DNA of 64,000 nucleotides from Spirilliplanes yamanashiensis (GTDB lineage: Bacteria; Actinomycetota; Actinomycetes; Mycobacteriales; Micromonosporaceae): the NCBI RefSeq assembly GCF_016863475.1, contig NZ_BOOY01000008.1, forward strand, positions 248,001 to 312,000. The letters run 5' to 3'. Numbering within the stretch: position 1 is the stretch's first letter; every line of letters begins with the position of its first letter. Below, piece by piece: positions 9,160 through 17,395 of this stretch. Position numbers and translations under genes: made by a program. The notes below the pieces were generated by a model, which was given only the letters and a program-made list of their open reading frames with translations, was not told the DNA's origin and searched no databases.

Positions 9160-9719
9160 GCGGGCACCGCCACGCCGAGGTGGGTGTCGACCAGCTCGGC
9201 GAGGTCCGCGTCGGTGAGCGCGGTGCCGTTGTGGACGTGCGCGACGGAGCCGGTGGCGTCGACCAGCACGGTGAGCGGGATGCCGATCTTGCCGAGGGCC
9301 GCCATCAGCCGCTGGCCGGGGTCGTCGACGTTGGGGTAGCCGACGCCGACGTCGGTGCCGAACGACTGCGCGCGCGGCCGGGTGTCGCCGGTGACGACGC
9401 CGAGGACGTGCAGCCGCCCGGCGGTGCGGTCGGCGAGGCGCTGCAGCGCGGGCATCTCCTCCCGGCACGGCGCGCAGCCGGTGTTCCACACGTTGACCAG
9501 GGCGGGGCCGCGGACGTCCGCGAGCTTGACGGTGCCGCCGGCGTAGCAGTCGAGGGTGAGGTCGGGCAGCGGCTCGGCGGGCGCCACCCCGCCGCCCGGG
9601 GCGACGGCGGCGCACCCGGCGAACGGGTTCGGCGTGGCGGGCGGGCCGGGGTCGGGCGCGGCGCACCCGGCCGCCGCCGAGGTCAGCAGCAGCGCGGCGA
9701 GCGGCAGCCCACGCCTCAT
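9156..9719 (-). CDS. TlpA/ResA-like thiol-disulfide oxidoreductase lipoprotein
   Basis: Predicted exported thioredoxin-fold protein of 187 residues. The N-terminus is a lipoprotein signal ('[15 protein letters not shown]') with lipidated Cys19, then a Pro-rich linker and a thioredoxin domain with active site CAPC ('[14 protein letters not shown]') and the cis-Pro region 'GIPLTVLVD'. Another cysteine pair in the linker ('FAGCAAV', 'TLDCYAGG') may form a structural disulfide. Its start overlaps the nth stop by four bases (ATGA), and its own stop overlaps the Nudix start. It corresponds to Rv3673c. Being beside marP, whose activity depends on disulfides in mycobacteria, makes a role in envelope redox folding plausible; that link is inference. 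Confidence 0.88.
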   Translation of the reverse strand: MRRGLPLAALLLTSAAAGCAAPDPGPPATPNPFAGCAAVAPGGGVAPAEPLPDLTLDCYAGGTVKLADVRGPALVNVWNTGCAPCREEMPALQRLADRTAGRLHVLGVVTGDTRPRAQSFGTDVGVGYPNVDDPGQRLMAALGKIGIPLTVLVDATGSVAHVHNGTALTDADLAELVDTHLGVAVPA

Positions 9720-10510
9720 GGCACGTCCGGGGCGGCGACGGCGGCGGCCGGCACCAGGTCGGGGTCGACGCCGGCGGCCGCGGCGAGGTCGCGGGCGCGC
9801 GGGCCCTTGAGCAGCTTCGCCGCGGGGGCCGCCTCGGTGGGGCCGAGCCCGTACGACGGGCACAGGCGCGCCAGCGTGCAGGCGCCGCAGGCGGGCTTCT
9901 TGGCGTGGCAGACCCGGCGGCCGTGGAAGATGATCCGGTGCGAGAACATCGTCCAGTCGCGCTTCTCCACCAGCTCGGCGACGACGTTCTCGATCTTCAC
10001 CGGGTCGGTCTCGGCGGTCCACCGGAAGCGCTGCACGAGCCGCTGGAAGTGGGTGTCGACGGTCAGCCCGGGCACCCCGAACGCGTTGCCGAGGATGACG
10101 TTGGCGGTCTTGCGCCCGACGCCGGGCAGCGACACCAGCTCGGCCATGGTGCGCGGCACCTCGCCGCCGAACCGCTCGACGATCGCCTGCCCGAGCTTCA
10201 TCACCGAGGCCGTCTTGGCGCGGAAGAAGCCGGTGGGCTTGAGGATGGCCTCCATCTCCTCGCGGTCGGCCCCCGCCAGGTCGGCGGCGGTCGGGTAGCG
10301 CGCGAAGAGGATCGGCGTGACCTCGTTGACCTTCTTGTCGGTGGTCTGCGCGCTCAGCACGGTGGCCACGGTGAGCTGCAAAGCGTCCTTGTGGTCGAGT
10401 TCGCAGTGCGCGTCCGGGTGGGCCTCGGCCAGCGCCCGCGCCATGCGCCGGGCGCGGCGCTTGAGCCCCAGCGCCGTCTCGGGGGCGGCAGCGGCCTGGG
10501 TGCGGGTCAC
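9716..10510 (-). CDS. nth: Endonuclease III (DNA glycosylase/AP lyase)
   Basis: Base-excision repair enzyme that removes oxidised pyrimidines and nicks the abasic site. The helix-hairpin-helix motif '[13 protein letters not shown]' carries the catalytic lysine, and '[11 protein letters not shown]' carries the catalytic aspartate. A C-terminal [4Fe-4S] loop has the canonical C-X6-C-X2-C-X5-C spacing ('[17 protein letters not shown]'), followed by about 50 extra residues of Ala/Pro-rich tail. GTG 10510 is chosen because a TACCCT -10 box ends 7 nt upstream, which predicts a leaderless mRNA; an in-frame ATG at 10531 lies across that box. It is the first gene of the nth-TlpA-Nudix-marP operon, in which the first three genes overlap by four bases. 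Confidence 0.94.
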   Translation of the reverse strand: MTRTQAAAAPETALGLKRRARRMARALAEAHPDAHCELDHKDALQLTVATVLSAQTTDKKVNEVTPILFARYPTAADLAGADREEMEAILKPTGFFRAKTASVMKLGQAIVERFGGEVPRTMAELVSLPGVGRKTANVILGNAFGVPGLTVDTHFQRLVQRFRWTAETDPVKIENVVAELVEKRDWTMFSHRIIFHGRRVCHAKKPACGACTLARLCPSYGLGPTEAAPAAKLLKGPRARDLAAAAGVDPDLVPAAAVAAPDVP

Positions 10511-10548
10511 GCCAGCAAGGGTACGTCGCACGAGCGGCCGTCACCCCG

Positions 10549-11733
10549 TCAGGAACGCGGGGCGATCTTCCCGTCGTCGCCGATCTTCACGCCGTCGGCG
10601 CCGAAGTCGTCCGCGGACAGCTGGTTGACCAGCTCCCGGCCGTTCTCGTCGGTGTCGCGGGTGGGTACCCCGGACGAGTTCATCCGGGTGGAGAGGAACT
10701 CCCCGCCGGTGAAGGCGCCGTCCTTCGTCAGGCTGACCTTCAGCACCCCGCCCCAGCCGAGGCGCCCGGTGCGCGACAGCGTCTTGCCGCCGCCGGCGAA
10801 GTTGCCCAGCGAGTACGCGATGAGCCGGTCGTTGTAGAACTCCATGCCGCGCAGCACGTGCGGGCCGTGCCCGACGACCAGGTCGGCGCCGGCGTCGATC
10901 ACGGCGCGGGAGAACTTCATCGGGTCGCCGCGGTTCTCGCCGAAGAACGTCTCGGTGCCGGGCTTCACCCGGGTCTTGTCGGCGCCCTCGGCGCCCATGT
11001 GCACCTGCACGACGACGAGGTCGGCCTCCTCGTCGGCCTTCTTGACGATCTCCTCGGCGGCGCCGATGTCGGTGAGCAGGTTCAGCCCCGCGTACGACGC
11101 GAAGCCGACGACCGCGACCGTGATGCCCTCGACCTCGACGGTGGCGATCTCGCCCTCGGCGCCGGTGTGCGCCAGCCCTTGCGCCTCGAGCGCCTTCTGG
11201 GTGTTGGCGAAGCCCACCGGCCCGTAGTCCTTGCCGTGGTTGTTGGCCATGTTGAGCAGCTCGAACCCGGCGTCCTTGAGGTGCGCGGCGTACTCGGGCG
11301 GGGCGCGGAACGCGAAGCAGTTCGGGCGCGGCGGGGTGCCGCACTTGCTGGTGCCGGTGTCGCCGGTGAGCGGCTGTTCGAGGTTGCCCATGACCAGGTC
11401 GGCCTTGAGCGCCTCGGCCACGTCGTCGAAGAAGCCCTCGCCGCCGTTCGCGGGCAGCTTGTTCGGGGCGCTGCCCATGATGATGTCGCCGGTCGCCGAC
11501 AGCGAAATGCTCTTCGCTCCGGCCGCCGGCGCCTCCTCGGAGGGCTCGCTGGAGGCCGCCGGGGCGGCGCCCGCCGGGGTCTGCCAGCGCGGCGGGCCCA
11601 GGTCGTCGCCGCGGTTGGCGAGCGCGACGCCGCCGAGCCCGGCGCCGATGAGGGCGGCGAGCGCGATCGTGACGGTCAGGACGGGGCGACCGGCCAGGCC
11701 GCGGCGCGGGGGTTCCGAGGGGGTGGCGTTCAT
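10549..11733 (-). CDS. CapA/PGA_cap-family metallophosphatase-like membrane-anchored protein
   Basis: 394-residue protein with one N-terminal membrane segment ('VLTVTIALAALIGAGLGGVA') and an extracytoplasmic PGA_cap domain related to calcineurin-like metallophosphatases. Visible family motifs are 'SATGDIIMG', 'GNLEQPLTG', 'LLNMANNHGKDYG', 'VVVGHGPHVLRG' and 'IAYSLGNF'. In Bacillus, CapA takes part in poly-gamma-glutamate export; in actinobacteria without the capB/C genes the substrate is unknown, and no cap genes are seen here. Start at 11733: a TAGGGT -10 box (11742-11747) lies 8 nt upstream, so the mRNA is almost leaderless. Confidence 0.85.
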   Translation of the reverse strand: MNATPSEPPRRGLAGRPVLTVTIALAALIGAGLGGVALANRGDDLGPPRWQTPAGAAPAASSEPSEEAPAAGAKSISLSATGDIIMGSAPNKLPANGGEGFFDDVAEALKADLVMGNLEQPLTGDTGTSKCGTPPRPNCFAFRAPPEYAAHLKDAGFELLNMANNHGKDYGPVGFANTQKALEAQGLAHTGAEGEIATVEVEGITVAVVGFASYAGLNLLTDIGAAEEIVKKADEEADLVVVQVHMGAEGADKTRVKPGTETFFGENRGDPMKFSRAVIDAGADLVVGHGPHVLRGMEFYNDRLIAYSLGNFAGGGKTLSRTGRLGWGGVLKVSLTKDGAFTGGEFLSTRMNSSGVPTRDTDENGRELVNQLSADDFGADGVKIGDDGKIAPRS

Positions 11734-11775
11734 CGATGGCGACCCTAGCCGTGGGCCGCAACCCGACACACCCCC

Positions 11776-12426
11776 CTAAAAGCCTGCCCTGTCCGACCAG
11801 GGGACCGTGTCGATCCCCCGGGTGACGACGGCGCGGTGCACCGCCCGGGCCAGCCGGGCGCCCCACCGCGAGCGCGGCCCGCCGTACTCGGCGGCGGGCC
11901 CGTCCGGGTCGCACAGGACGGTGACGGCGTCGGTGGCCGTACCCGTGGCCACGAGGCCGAGGTCGGTCATGGCCTGCGCCTTGGCCTCGGCCGCGGTGGC
12001 GACCAGGTTGACCAGCGCCCCCGGGCCCGGCAGCGCCGGCAGGTGGGCGACCACGTTGACGGTGCCCGGCCGGGTGACCGCCGGCGCGTCGGGCGCGGCC
12101 GCCAGCGTCGGCGTGCCGAGGCCGACGGTCGCCCACACCCGCACGCCGCCGTCGTCGGCGGTGACCACCTCGCCCACGTCGACGCCGGTCAGCAACCCGA
12201 CACCGGGCCCGCGCAGCCCGAGGCCGCGGGCCAGCTCCGCCAGGTGGTCCGCCGGGTCGTCCCGGTGGTACGACATGGGCACGGTCGCGTTGACCACCCA
12301 GTGCCGCAGCCCCAGCCCGCCGCCCAGCACCGCCGACGAAACGGTCATCAACGGCCTTTCGGGACGCCAGACGAGCACCGGCACGGCGCGGCCGCCCTCG
12401 GCACGGGTCGTGAGCTGCGGGTCCAC
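11776..12426 (-). CDS. cbiZ: Adenosylcobinamide amidohydrolase
   Basis: CbiZ cleaves the aminopropanol side chain from (pseudo)adenosylcobinamide to give adenosylcobyric acid, a salvage step toward vitamin B12. The 216-residue product keeps the family pattern: 'LMTVSSAVLGGGLGLRHWVVN' near the N-terminus, the central 'GVGLLTGVDV', and the C-terminal 'GTATDAVTVLC' motif with a following His-containing helix. The gene stands alone; no other cobalamin genes or cobalamin riboswitch are visible nearby. The GTG start at 12426 follows TAGAGT (12434-12439) by 7 nt, consistent with a leaderless transcript, and it diverges from crp. Confidence 0.82.
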   Translation of the reverse strand: MDPQLTTRAEGGRAVPVLVWRPERPLMTVSSAVLGGGLGLRHWVVNATVPMSYHRDDPADHLAELARGLGLRGPGVGLLTGVDVGEVVTADDGGVRVWATVGLGTPTLAAAPDAPAVTRPGTVNVVAHLPALPGPGALVNLVATAAEAKAQAMTDLGLVATGTATDAVTVLCDPDGPAAEYGGPRSRWGARLARAVHRAVVTRGIDTVPWSDRAGF

Positions 12427-12524
12427 GGCGCCGACTCTAGAGACGGTGCTCGGGCCGCGGGCGGGTAGGGATAGGCTGATCAAGACCTATAGGGGTGCCC
12501 GACCGATTCCGGCCCGCGTGCGCC

Positions 12525-12530
12525 TAGACT
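12525..12530 (+). promoter_or_regulatory. Probable -10 box of crp
   Basis: TAGACT lies 37 bp before the crp start, and the mRNA would have a leader of about 30 nt carrying a GGAGGTG ribosome site. Unlike several neighbours, crp is therefore predicted to be translated from a conventional leader. Confidence 0.4.
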
Positions 12531-12567
12531 GACGTGGCGCGGTGGGACGCGCATTCGGAGGTGCGCG

Positions 12568-13245
12568 ATGGATGACGTACTGGCTCGCAGCGGGATCTTC
12601 CAGGGCGTTGACCCGGAGGCTGCCGACGCGCTCGCCAAGGAGATGGACCAGATCGACGTCCGTAAGGGCGACGTCGTGTTCAACGAGGGTGAGCCGGGCG
12701 ACAGCCTGTACATCGTGCTGTCCGGCAAGATCAAGCTGGGCCGGCGCGCCGCCGACGGCCGGCAGAACCTGATCTCGGTCATGGGACCGTCCGACATGCT
12801 CGGCGAGCTGTCCCTGTTCGACCCCGGGCCGCGCACCGCCACGGCCACCGCGGTCACCGACACGCGCCTGGCCCGGCTGAAGAAGTCGTCGCTGCGCCCG
12901 TGGCTCAACAACCGCCCCGAGATCGCCGAGCAACTGCTGCGCGTGCTCGCCCGCAGGCTGCGCCGGACGAACGACGCCCTCGCCGACCTGATCTTCACCG
13001 ACGTGCCCGGCCGCGTCGCGAAGAACCTGCTCCAGATGGCGGGCCGCTTCGGCACCCGCGACGGCGGCGTCCTGCGGGTCACCCACGACCTCACCCAGGA
13101 GGAGCTGGCCCAGCTCGTCGGCGCGTCCCGCGAGACGGTCAACAAGGCCCTCGCCGACTTCGCGTCCCGCGCCTGGCTGCGCCTCGACGGCAAGAGCGTC
13201 ATCATCCTCGACCCCGAACGCCTGGCCCGCCGCGCCCGCGTCTGA
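12568..13245 (+). CDS. crp: Crp/Fnr-family transcriptional regulator (cAMP receptor protein type)
   Basis: 225-residue global regulator. The N-terminal cyclic-nucleotide-binding beta roll (about residues 10-120) includes '[18 protein letters not shown]' and the phosphate-binding cassette '[19 protein letters not shown]', with the Arg and Glu expected to contact cAMP. The C-terminal winged helix-turn-helix is '[20 protein letters not shown]'. It closely resembles M. tuberculosis Crp (Rv3676) and Streptomyces Crp. GGAGGTG 6 nt before the ATG fixes the start. A cyclase-domain protein lies 8 kb away in the same window, a possible but unproven source of cAMP. A hairpin follows the stop. Confidence 0.93.
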   Translation: MDDVLARSGIFQGVDPEAADALAKEMDQIDVRKGDVVFNEGEPGDSLYIVLSGKIKLGRRAADGRQNLISVMGPSDMLGELSLFDPGPRTATATAVTDTRLARLKKSSLRPWLNNRPEIAEQLLRVLARRLRRTNDALADLIFTDVPGRVAKNLLQMAGRFGTRDGGVLRVTHDLTQEELAQLVGASRETVNKALADFASRAWLRLDGKSVIILDPERLARRARV

Positions 13246-13247
13246 CC

Positions 13248-13294
13248 GGCCGCCCGGGGGTCACCTGCCGCTGTCGGGCCTGACCCGGGCGGCC
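13248..13294 (+). terminator. Long hairpin after crp
   Basis: Arms 13248-13263 and 13281-13294 pair over 14 bp, with two extra G residues bulged in the first arm, and enclose a 17-nt loop. It starts 3 bp after the crp stop and faces the converging exporter gene. It probably terminates crp mRNA. Confidence 0.55.
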
Positions 13295-13311
13295 CGGGGT
13301 CACCTGCCGCT
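13257..13311 (+). repeat. 16-bp direct repeat, two copies
   Basis: GGGGTCACCTGCCGCT occurs at 13257-13272 and again at 13296-13311 in the 92-bp gap between crp and the exporter gene. Both copies are preceded by CCC. The repeat overlaps the crp terminator hairpin, so it may be a duplicated terminator element. Confidence 0.6.
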
Positions 13312-13337
13312 TTTGCGTCCGACCCGGCGCCCGGAGG

Positions 13338-13652
13338 TCAGTGGAAGACCTTCAGCCCGATCACGCCCGCGACCACCAGCAGGATGCACAGCACCCGGGC
13401 CACGCTGACGGTCTCGCCGAGCGCCACCATGCCCACGATCGCCGTGCCCACCGCGCCGATCCCCACCCACACCGCGTACCCGGTGCCGATCGGGATGTCG
13501 CGCAACGCGTAGCTGAGCCCGGCCATGCTGGCGACCAGCGCCACCCCGAACACGGCCGACGGCACCGGCCGGCTGAAACCCTCGCTCTTGCCGAGCGCGA
13601 TGGCCCACACGGTCTCCAGCACCCCGGAGACGACGAGAACAACCCACGCCAT
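13338..13652 (-). CDS. sugE: Small multidrug resistance family guanidinium exporter (Gdx/SugE type)
   Basis: 104-residue, four-helix SMR protein. The first helix 'MAWVVLVVSGVLETVWAIAL' carries the essential glutamate in the SugE/Gdx-type context, and the fourth helix ends 'VVAGVIGLKVFH'. Gdx proteins export guanidinium in exchange for protons as antiparallel dimers in the cytoplasmic membrane. The assignment to the guanidinium subgroup rather than the quaternary-ammonium subgroup is strongly supported by the guanidine-III riboswitch 18 nt upstream. The ATG at 13652 is the start that follows the riboswitch; a longer open frame to 13736 merely reads through the aptamer. Confidence 0.93.
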   Translation of the reverse strand: MAWVVLVVSGVLETVWAIALGKSEGFSRPVPSAVFGVALVASMAGLSYALRDIPIGTGYAVWVGIGAVGTAIVGMVALGETVSVARVLCILLVVAGVIGLKVFH

Positions 13653-13670
13653 GACGCAGTTCACCCCTCG

Positions 13671-13714
13671 GCGGTCGTCTTGGCAGAACCGGGTACGACA
13701 CGCAACTCGTCCGG
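13671..13714 (-). promoter_or_regulatory. Guanidine-III riboswitch (ykkC-III)
   Basis: Read on the minus strand, this 44-nt segment begins CCGGACGAG, continues with GTACCCGGTT, and ends with AAGACGACCGC. It matches the known ykkC-III consensus (CCGGACGAG, then CCGTACCCGGUC, then ACAAGACGGCGC) with the compact pseudoknot arrangement. It sits 18 nt before the exporter ATG, and the putative ribosome site GAGGGGTG follows the aptamer directly, which suits control of translation initiation. Guanidine-III aptamers typically precede sugE/gdx genes, as here. The evidence is sequence similarity recalled from the family; no covariance search was run. Confidence 0.88.
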
Positions 13715-13789
13715 GGTGGCCGCACGTCAGCGGCACCGCCTACGACGGTAACCCGCCCCCGCGGCCCGGTGAACCGATGGTCAGAAAGG

Positions 13790-14257
13790 TCACCCGGCGG
13801 CCACCGGCAGCGGCGACGACGGCTTCAGCTCCTCCAGCCGCAACAGCGTCGTCAACCGCTGCGCGCCCCGCGTCGACAATCGCGTCAGCACCTTCTGCAG
13901 CTCCGCCACGTCCCGCGCCACCACCAGGAGCATCACGTCGATCTCGCCGGCCACCCAGTCCGCCGCGATCACCTCGGGCATCGCGCGCACCGCGTCCTCG
14001 AACGCCTTGCTCGCCCGCGGCTCGTGCCGAGCCAGGATCACCGACACGTACACCTGCAACGGGAACCCCGCCGCCCCCGGATCGAGCCGCGCCGCAATCT
14101 TGGTGATCACGCCCGCCTCCTTCAGCCGGCGCACCCGGTTCAGCGTCGCCGCCGGCGACAACCCCACCAACCGGGCCAGCTCCACGTTGGGACGGTCCGC
14201 GTCCACCTGCAGCTCGGTCAGCAGCTGCAGGTCAATTTCATCCAGTCGAACGGCCAT
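13790..14257 (-). CDS. Lrp/AsnC-family transcriptional regulator
   Basis: 155-residue feast/famine regulator. Residues about 1-60 form the helix-turn-helix ('LDEIDLQLLTELQVDADRPN', then 'ARLVGLSPAATLNRVRRLKEAG'), and the rest is an alpha-beta RAM effector domain ('QVYVSVILARHEPRASKAFE', 'GEIDVMLLVVARD'). Such proteins bind amino acids and often control a divergent exporter. Here the neighbour is an EamA permease transcribed away from a 70-bp shared gap. The ATG at 14257 starts the conserved N-terminus; a frame extension to 14293 adds 12 residues lacking family similarity. Confidence 0.9.
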   Translation of the reverse strand: MAVRLDEIDLQLLTELQVDADRPNVELARLVGLSPAATLNRVRRLKEAGVITKIAARLDPGAAGFPLQVYVSVILARHEPRASKAFEDAVRAMPEVIAADWVAGEIDVMLLVVARDVAELQKVLTRLSTRGAQRLTTLLRLEELKPSSPLPVAAG

Positions 14258-14327
14258 CCGACCGACGATAATTTGGTCCGGGCGCCGATGCACGGCTCAT
14301 CCGCTCGCGAACGCGGACGCTTGCCGC

Positions 14328-15209
14328 ATGCGTCGCCACCTGTTCGCCCTCATCGCCGCCGGCCTCCTCTGGGGCAGCACCGTGCCCCTCACCAAGGTCG
14401 CCCTCGCCGGCTGGGGCCCCGGCTGGCTCACCGTCGCCCGCTTCACCCTGGCCGCCCTCCCCCTCGCCTGGCTGGCCCGCCACCGGCTCCGCGCCGCCGT
14501 CACCCCGGCGATCATCGGCTGGGGCGTCCTCGGGTACGGGCTGGTCATCGTCCTGCAGAACGCCGGCATCGAACGCACCAGCGTCACCCACGCCGCCCTG
14601 CTCGTCGGCGCCACCCCGATCCTGGTCGCCCTCCTCACCGTCGCCACCGGCCGCGCCACCGTCCGCCCCACCGCCTGGGCCGGCTTCGCCACCGCCCTCG
14701 CCGGCGTTGCGTTCGTCGCGTCCCACGGCGGCTCCGGCGCCACCCTCACCGGCGACGCCCTCGTCATCCTGTCCCTCGTGCTGTCCGCGGCCTTCCTGGT
14801 CGCCCAGCCCCGCATGCTCACCGGCCGCGACCCCGTCGCCGTCACCGCCGTCCAACTCACAGCCGCCGCCGTCGGCGCCGTCCCCGCCGCTGCTCTCCTC
14901 GACGGCCCGGCCCCCGCCGCACCCGGCGCCATCCCCCTGCTCGCGATGCTGGGCCTCGCCGTCGGCGGCACCCTGCTGCCGTTCACCCTGTTCGCGTACG
15001 CCCAGAGCCGCGTCTCCCCCGACGTCGCCGGCGCCTTCCTCAACCTCGAACCGCTCGTGGGGGTGCTGGCCGCGGCGGCGGTGTTCGGGGAGGCGCTGGG
15101 GGTGGCGCAGGTCGCGGGTGGAGTGGCGATCCTGGCTGGCATCGCCTTGAGCACGGCGGCCGCCTTCCTTCGGCCGGCGCGACCTCGGCGGCTGGAGCTG
15201 GCGGGCTGA
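14328..15209 (+). CDS. EamA/DMT-family transporter
   Basis: 293-residue membrane protein with ten predicted helices arranged as two EamA repeats. The first repeat starts 'LFALIAAGLLWGSTVPLTKV' and the second 'DALVILSLVLSAAFLVAQP', ending 'YAQSRVSPDVAGAFLNLEPL' and 'AGGVAILAGIALS'. These drug/metabolite exporters move amino acids or related metabolites out of the cytoplasm; the substrate cannot be read from sequence. Divergence from an Lrp-type regulator suggests amino-acid efflux controlled by that regulator (inference). The ATG at 14328 directly precedes the first helix; no strong ribosome site is visible. Confidence 0.88.
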   Translation: MRRHLFALIAAGLLWGSTVPLTKVALAGWGPGWLTVARFTLAALPLAWLARHRLRAAVTPAIIGWGVLGYGLVIVLQNAGIERTSVTHAALLVGATPILVALLTVATGRATVRPTAWAGFATALAGVAFVASHGGSGATLTGDALVILSLVLSAAFLVAQPRMLTGRDPVAVTAVQLTAAAVGAVPAAALLDGPAPAAPGAIPLLAMLGLAVGGTLLPFTLFAYAQSRVSPDVAGAFLNLEPLVGVLAAAAVFGEALGVAQVAGGVAILAGIALSTAAAFLRPARPRRLELAG

Positions 15210-16004
15210 GCCGGGCAGCGGTTGTGGTCGTCTGCCTGGCGCGCCGCCGGGCCACCGGGACCGGCCGGGGCGTGGCCCTGCCACGCCGGGACCGGCGGAA
15301 GTGGTGGCCGGACTACGCCGGACCACCCAACGCCACGTCGACCCACCCTCTACCCACGCCGAGCCACCCCGGGCCCCGCGGGCTTACAACCCACCCTCGC
15401 GAGCTTGCGGAAGCGGCAAAAGCGGCGCGGCGGGCGCTGGCGCCGCGGTCGCGGCGCGGGCGGCGCGGCGGGCGCGGCGCGGGCGGCGCGGGCGGCGCGG
15501 GCGGCGCGGGCGGCGCGGGCGGCGCGGGCAGCGCGGGCAGCGCGGGCAGCGCGGGCAGCGCGGGCAGCGCGGGCAGCGCGGCGCCGCCGCGGCTGCCGTC
15601 GGGATCGTCCTGAGTGCGGCGAGGCGGCCCCACGAAGGAGGGGTGATCCACGGCCGGGACGGTCCGGTCGAGGTGGTCGGCGATGCTGCCGGGGCACGCC
15701 ATCGGTAGTCCCGCGGACCCCCGGCCCACCGCCGGCCGCTCGCGGTGCCGCGGCATCCGGTGGAGACCCCGGCAGGGCCAACCCCCGCCCGCAGAAGACC
15801 CGCCGATGGCGACGCGACACACCGCCAGGCGTGTCCGGTTTGGGGCGGTATTGCAGGCGCGCCGCAGAGGGGTCGTACGGGCGTTTCAATCTTGGGCGGG
15901 GGTGGGGGTGTCCGTGTCGAGTAGTGGCGGACGTTCGTTAGCCGAGTGGTCGAACGGCACTATCCGGAGGCGTGGATCTTGAAGTTCGTCAGGGTGGCGG
16001 CGGC
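15210..16004. other. 795-bp stretch without a convincing gene
   Basis: Several long open frames cross this region only because it has few stop codons; none shows a family motif. Its main content is the 9-bp tandem array at 15479-15577, flanked by low-complexity GC-rich DNA. The last part (about 15880-16004) is less repetitive and should hold the promoter of the carboxylase-like pair; CCGGAGG occurs at 15964-15970. Confidence 0.6.
15479..15577 (+). repeat. 9-bp minisatellite, 11 copies in two blocks
   Basis: Five perfect copies of GCGGGCGGC (15479-15523) are followed without a gap by six perfect copies of GCGGGCAGC (15524-15577). Degenerate related units continue to the left from about 15436. 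The clean two-block structure shows a point change in one unit followed by local expansion. Confidence 0.95.
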
Positions 16005-17381
16005 ATGACGGTCCTCGACACGGCCGTCGATCCGCGGAGCCCCGCGCATCTGGAGAACCGGGGCGCCATGCTGGAGCGCCTCGCCGACCTCGAGTCCGCC
16101 CTGGAGGCCGCCCGCGCCGGTGGTGGCGAGAAGAATGTCACCCGGCATCATGCGCGCGGCAAGCTGTTGCCGCGGGAGCGGGTGGAGTTGCTGCTGGACC
16201 AGGATGCCCCGTTCCTGGAGTTGTCGCCGGTGGCGGCGTGGGGCACGGAGTTCCCGGTCGGGGCGAGTGTGGTGACCGGCGTGGGGGTCGTCGAGGGTGT
16301 CGAGTGTGTCGTCGTCGCCCATGATCCGACGGTGCACGGCGGGGCGGTCAATCCTTTCACGGATCGGAAGGTGCGGCGGGCGGCGGAGATCGCCGCGGCG
16401 AACCGGTTGCCGTTGCTGACGATGGTGGAGTCGACGGGCAGTGGGTCGCCGGCGCCGGGGGCGGTGGCGGCGGAGCTGGCGCGGCACCGGGTGCCGACCG
16501 TGTGTGTGGTGTTCGGGCCGACGTCCGGGGACGCCGTGTATCTGCCGGCGCTGTCGGACCAGCTCATTCTGGTGGGGCCGCAGGCGCGGGTGCAGTTGTC
16601 GCAGCAGGCGGACGGCCAGCACGACGGGCTCGCGGACTTCGTGGCGGAGGACGAGCGGGACGGGATCCGGCTGGCGCGGTTGTGTGTGCGGCGGTTGAAC
16701 TGGCGCAAGCTGGGGCCGGCGCCGCGGTCGGCGGAGCCGGTGCCGCCGCGGCACGAGATGGAGGATCTGCTCACGATCGCGGGGAGTTTCCCGGCGGGGC
16801 CGTTCGAGGCGCGTGAGGTGCTGGCGCGGGTGCTGGACGGCAGTGTGTTCGACGAGTTCAAGCCGGGTTACGGCCCGGAGCTGGTGTGCGGGTGGGGCGA
16901 GGTGCACGGCTACCCGGTGGCGGTGCTGGCGGTGGGCGGGTCGCCCGCGTCGGCGGAGGCGCGCAAGGGGGCGCACTTCGTGCAGCTGGCGAACGCGTCG
17001 GCGACGCCGCTGGTGGAGTTGCGGCACCCGGGCAACCGGGCGGCGGCGGGCGGGGACGTGTCGTCGGCGGCGCTGCTGGTGAACGCGCTGGCGAACTCGG
17101 TGGTGCCGCGGCTGGCGGTGACGCTGGGCGAGGGGGTGCGGGAGCCGGGGCACCGGTTCGGCTTCCGGTGGCCGTCGAACCCGTTGCCGGTGGGGCTGGT
17201 GCCGAGCCCGGGCGGCGGGGACGCGCCGAAGGCGTCGGCGGCCATGTACGCGTCGGGGCACCTGCACGACGACGGCGTCATCGACCCGCGGGACACCCGT
17301 ACCGTGCTGGGAATCTGCCTGTCCGCGGTGCACAGCGGACCGATCGGGGGCGCCGCGTCGTACGGCGTCTTCCGCGTGTGA
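16005..17381 (+). CDS. Acyl-CoA carboxylase carboxyltransferase-like protein with degenerate active site
   Basis: 458 residues of the crotonase-fold carboxyltransferase (biotin-dependent) family. The N-terminus is typical ('RHHARGKLLPRERVELLLD', 'DAPFLELSPVAAWG', 'GVECVVVAHDPTVHGG') and so is the end ('DGVIDPRDTRTVLGICLS'). Inside, the usual 'AGGAYVPAMSD' oxyanion segment reads 'SGDAVYLPALSD', the following roughly 40-residue 'GGPPLVK..GEE..GG' block is missing, and the second-half 'GAGNYxMCGRAY' segment is replaced by 'GEGVREPGHRFGFRW'. The chain is about 60-80 residues shorter than active relatives. ATG 16005 is chosen; GTG 15972 is possible but is crowded by its ribosome site. It is followed 14 bp later by the biotin-carboxylase-like gene. 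A true carboxyltransferase function is doubtful. Confidence 0.85.
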   Translation: MTVLDTAVDPRSPAHLENRGAMLERLADLESALEAARAGGGEKNVTRHHARGKLLPRERVELLLDQDAPFLELSPVAAWGTEFPVGASVVTGVGVVEGVECVVVAHDPTVHGGAVNPFTDRKVRRAAEIAAANRLPLLTMVESTGSGSPAPGAVAAELARHRVPTVCVVFGPTSGDAVYLPALSDQLILVGPQARVQLSQQADGQHDGLADFVAEDERDGIRLARLCVRRLNWRKLGPAPRSAEPVPPRHEMEDLLTIAGSFPAGPFEAREVLARVLDGSVFDEFKPGYGPELVCGWGEVHGYPVAVLAVGGSPASAEARKGAHFVQLANASATPLVELRHPGNRAAAGGDVSSAALLVNALANSVVPRLAVTLGEGVREPGHRFGFRWPSNPLPVGLVPSPGGGDAPKASAAMYASGHLHDDGVIDPRDTRTVLGICLSAVHSGPIGGAASYGVFRV

Positions 17382-17395
17382 CGAGGGGTACGAAC

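Noticed and set aside
15479-15577. Possible CRISPR array
   Set aside because: The units are contiguous 9-mers without spacers, and no cas genes are near.
15313-15822. Minus-strand frame with ALP/APP tripeptide repeats
   Set aside because: The repeats are just the translated 9-bp minisatellite; there is no conserved sequence on either side and no ribosome site.
15931-15965. tRNA-like string TTAGCCGAGTGGTCGAACGGC
   Set aside because: It resembles the D-arm region of a class II tRNA, but no matching acceptor, anticodon or T arm with TTCRANNC follows. Treated as chance.
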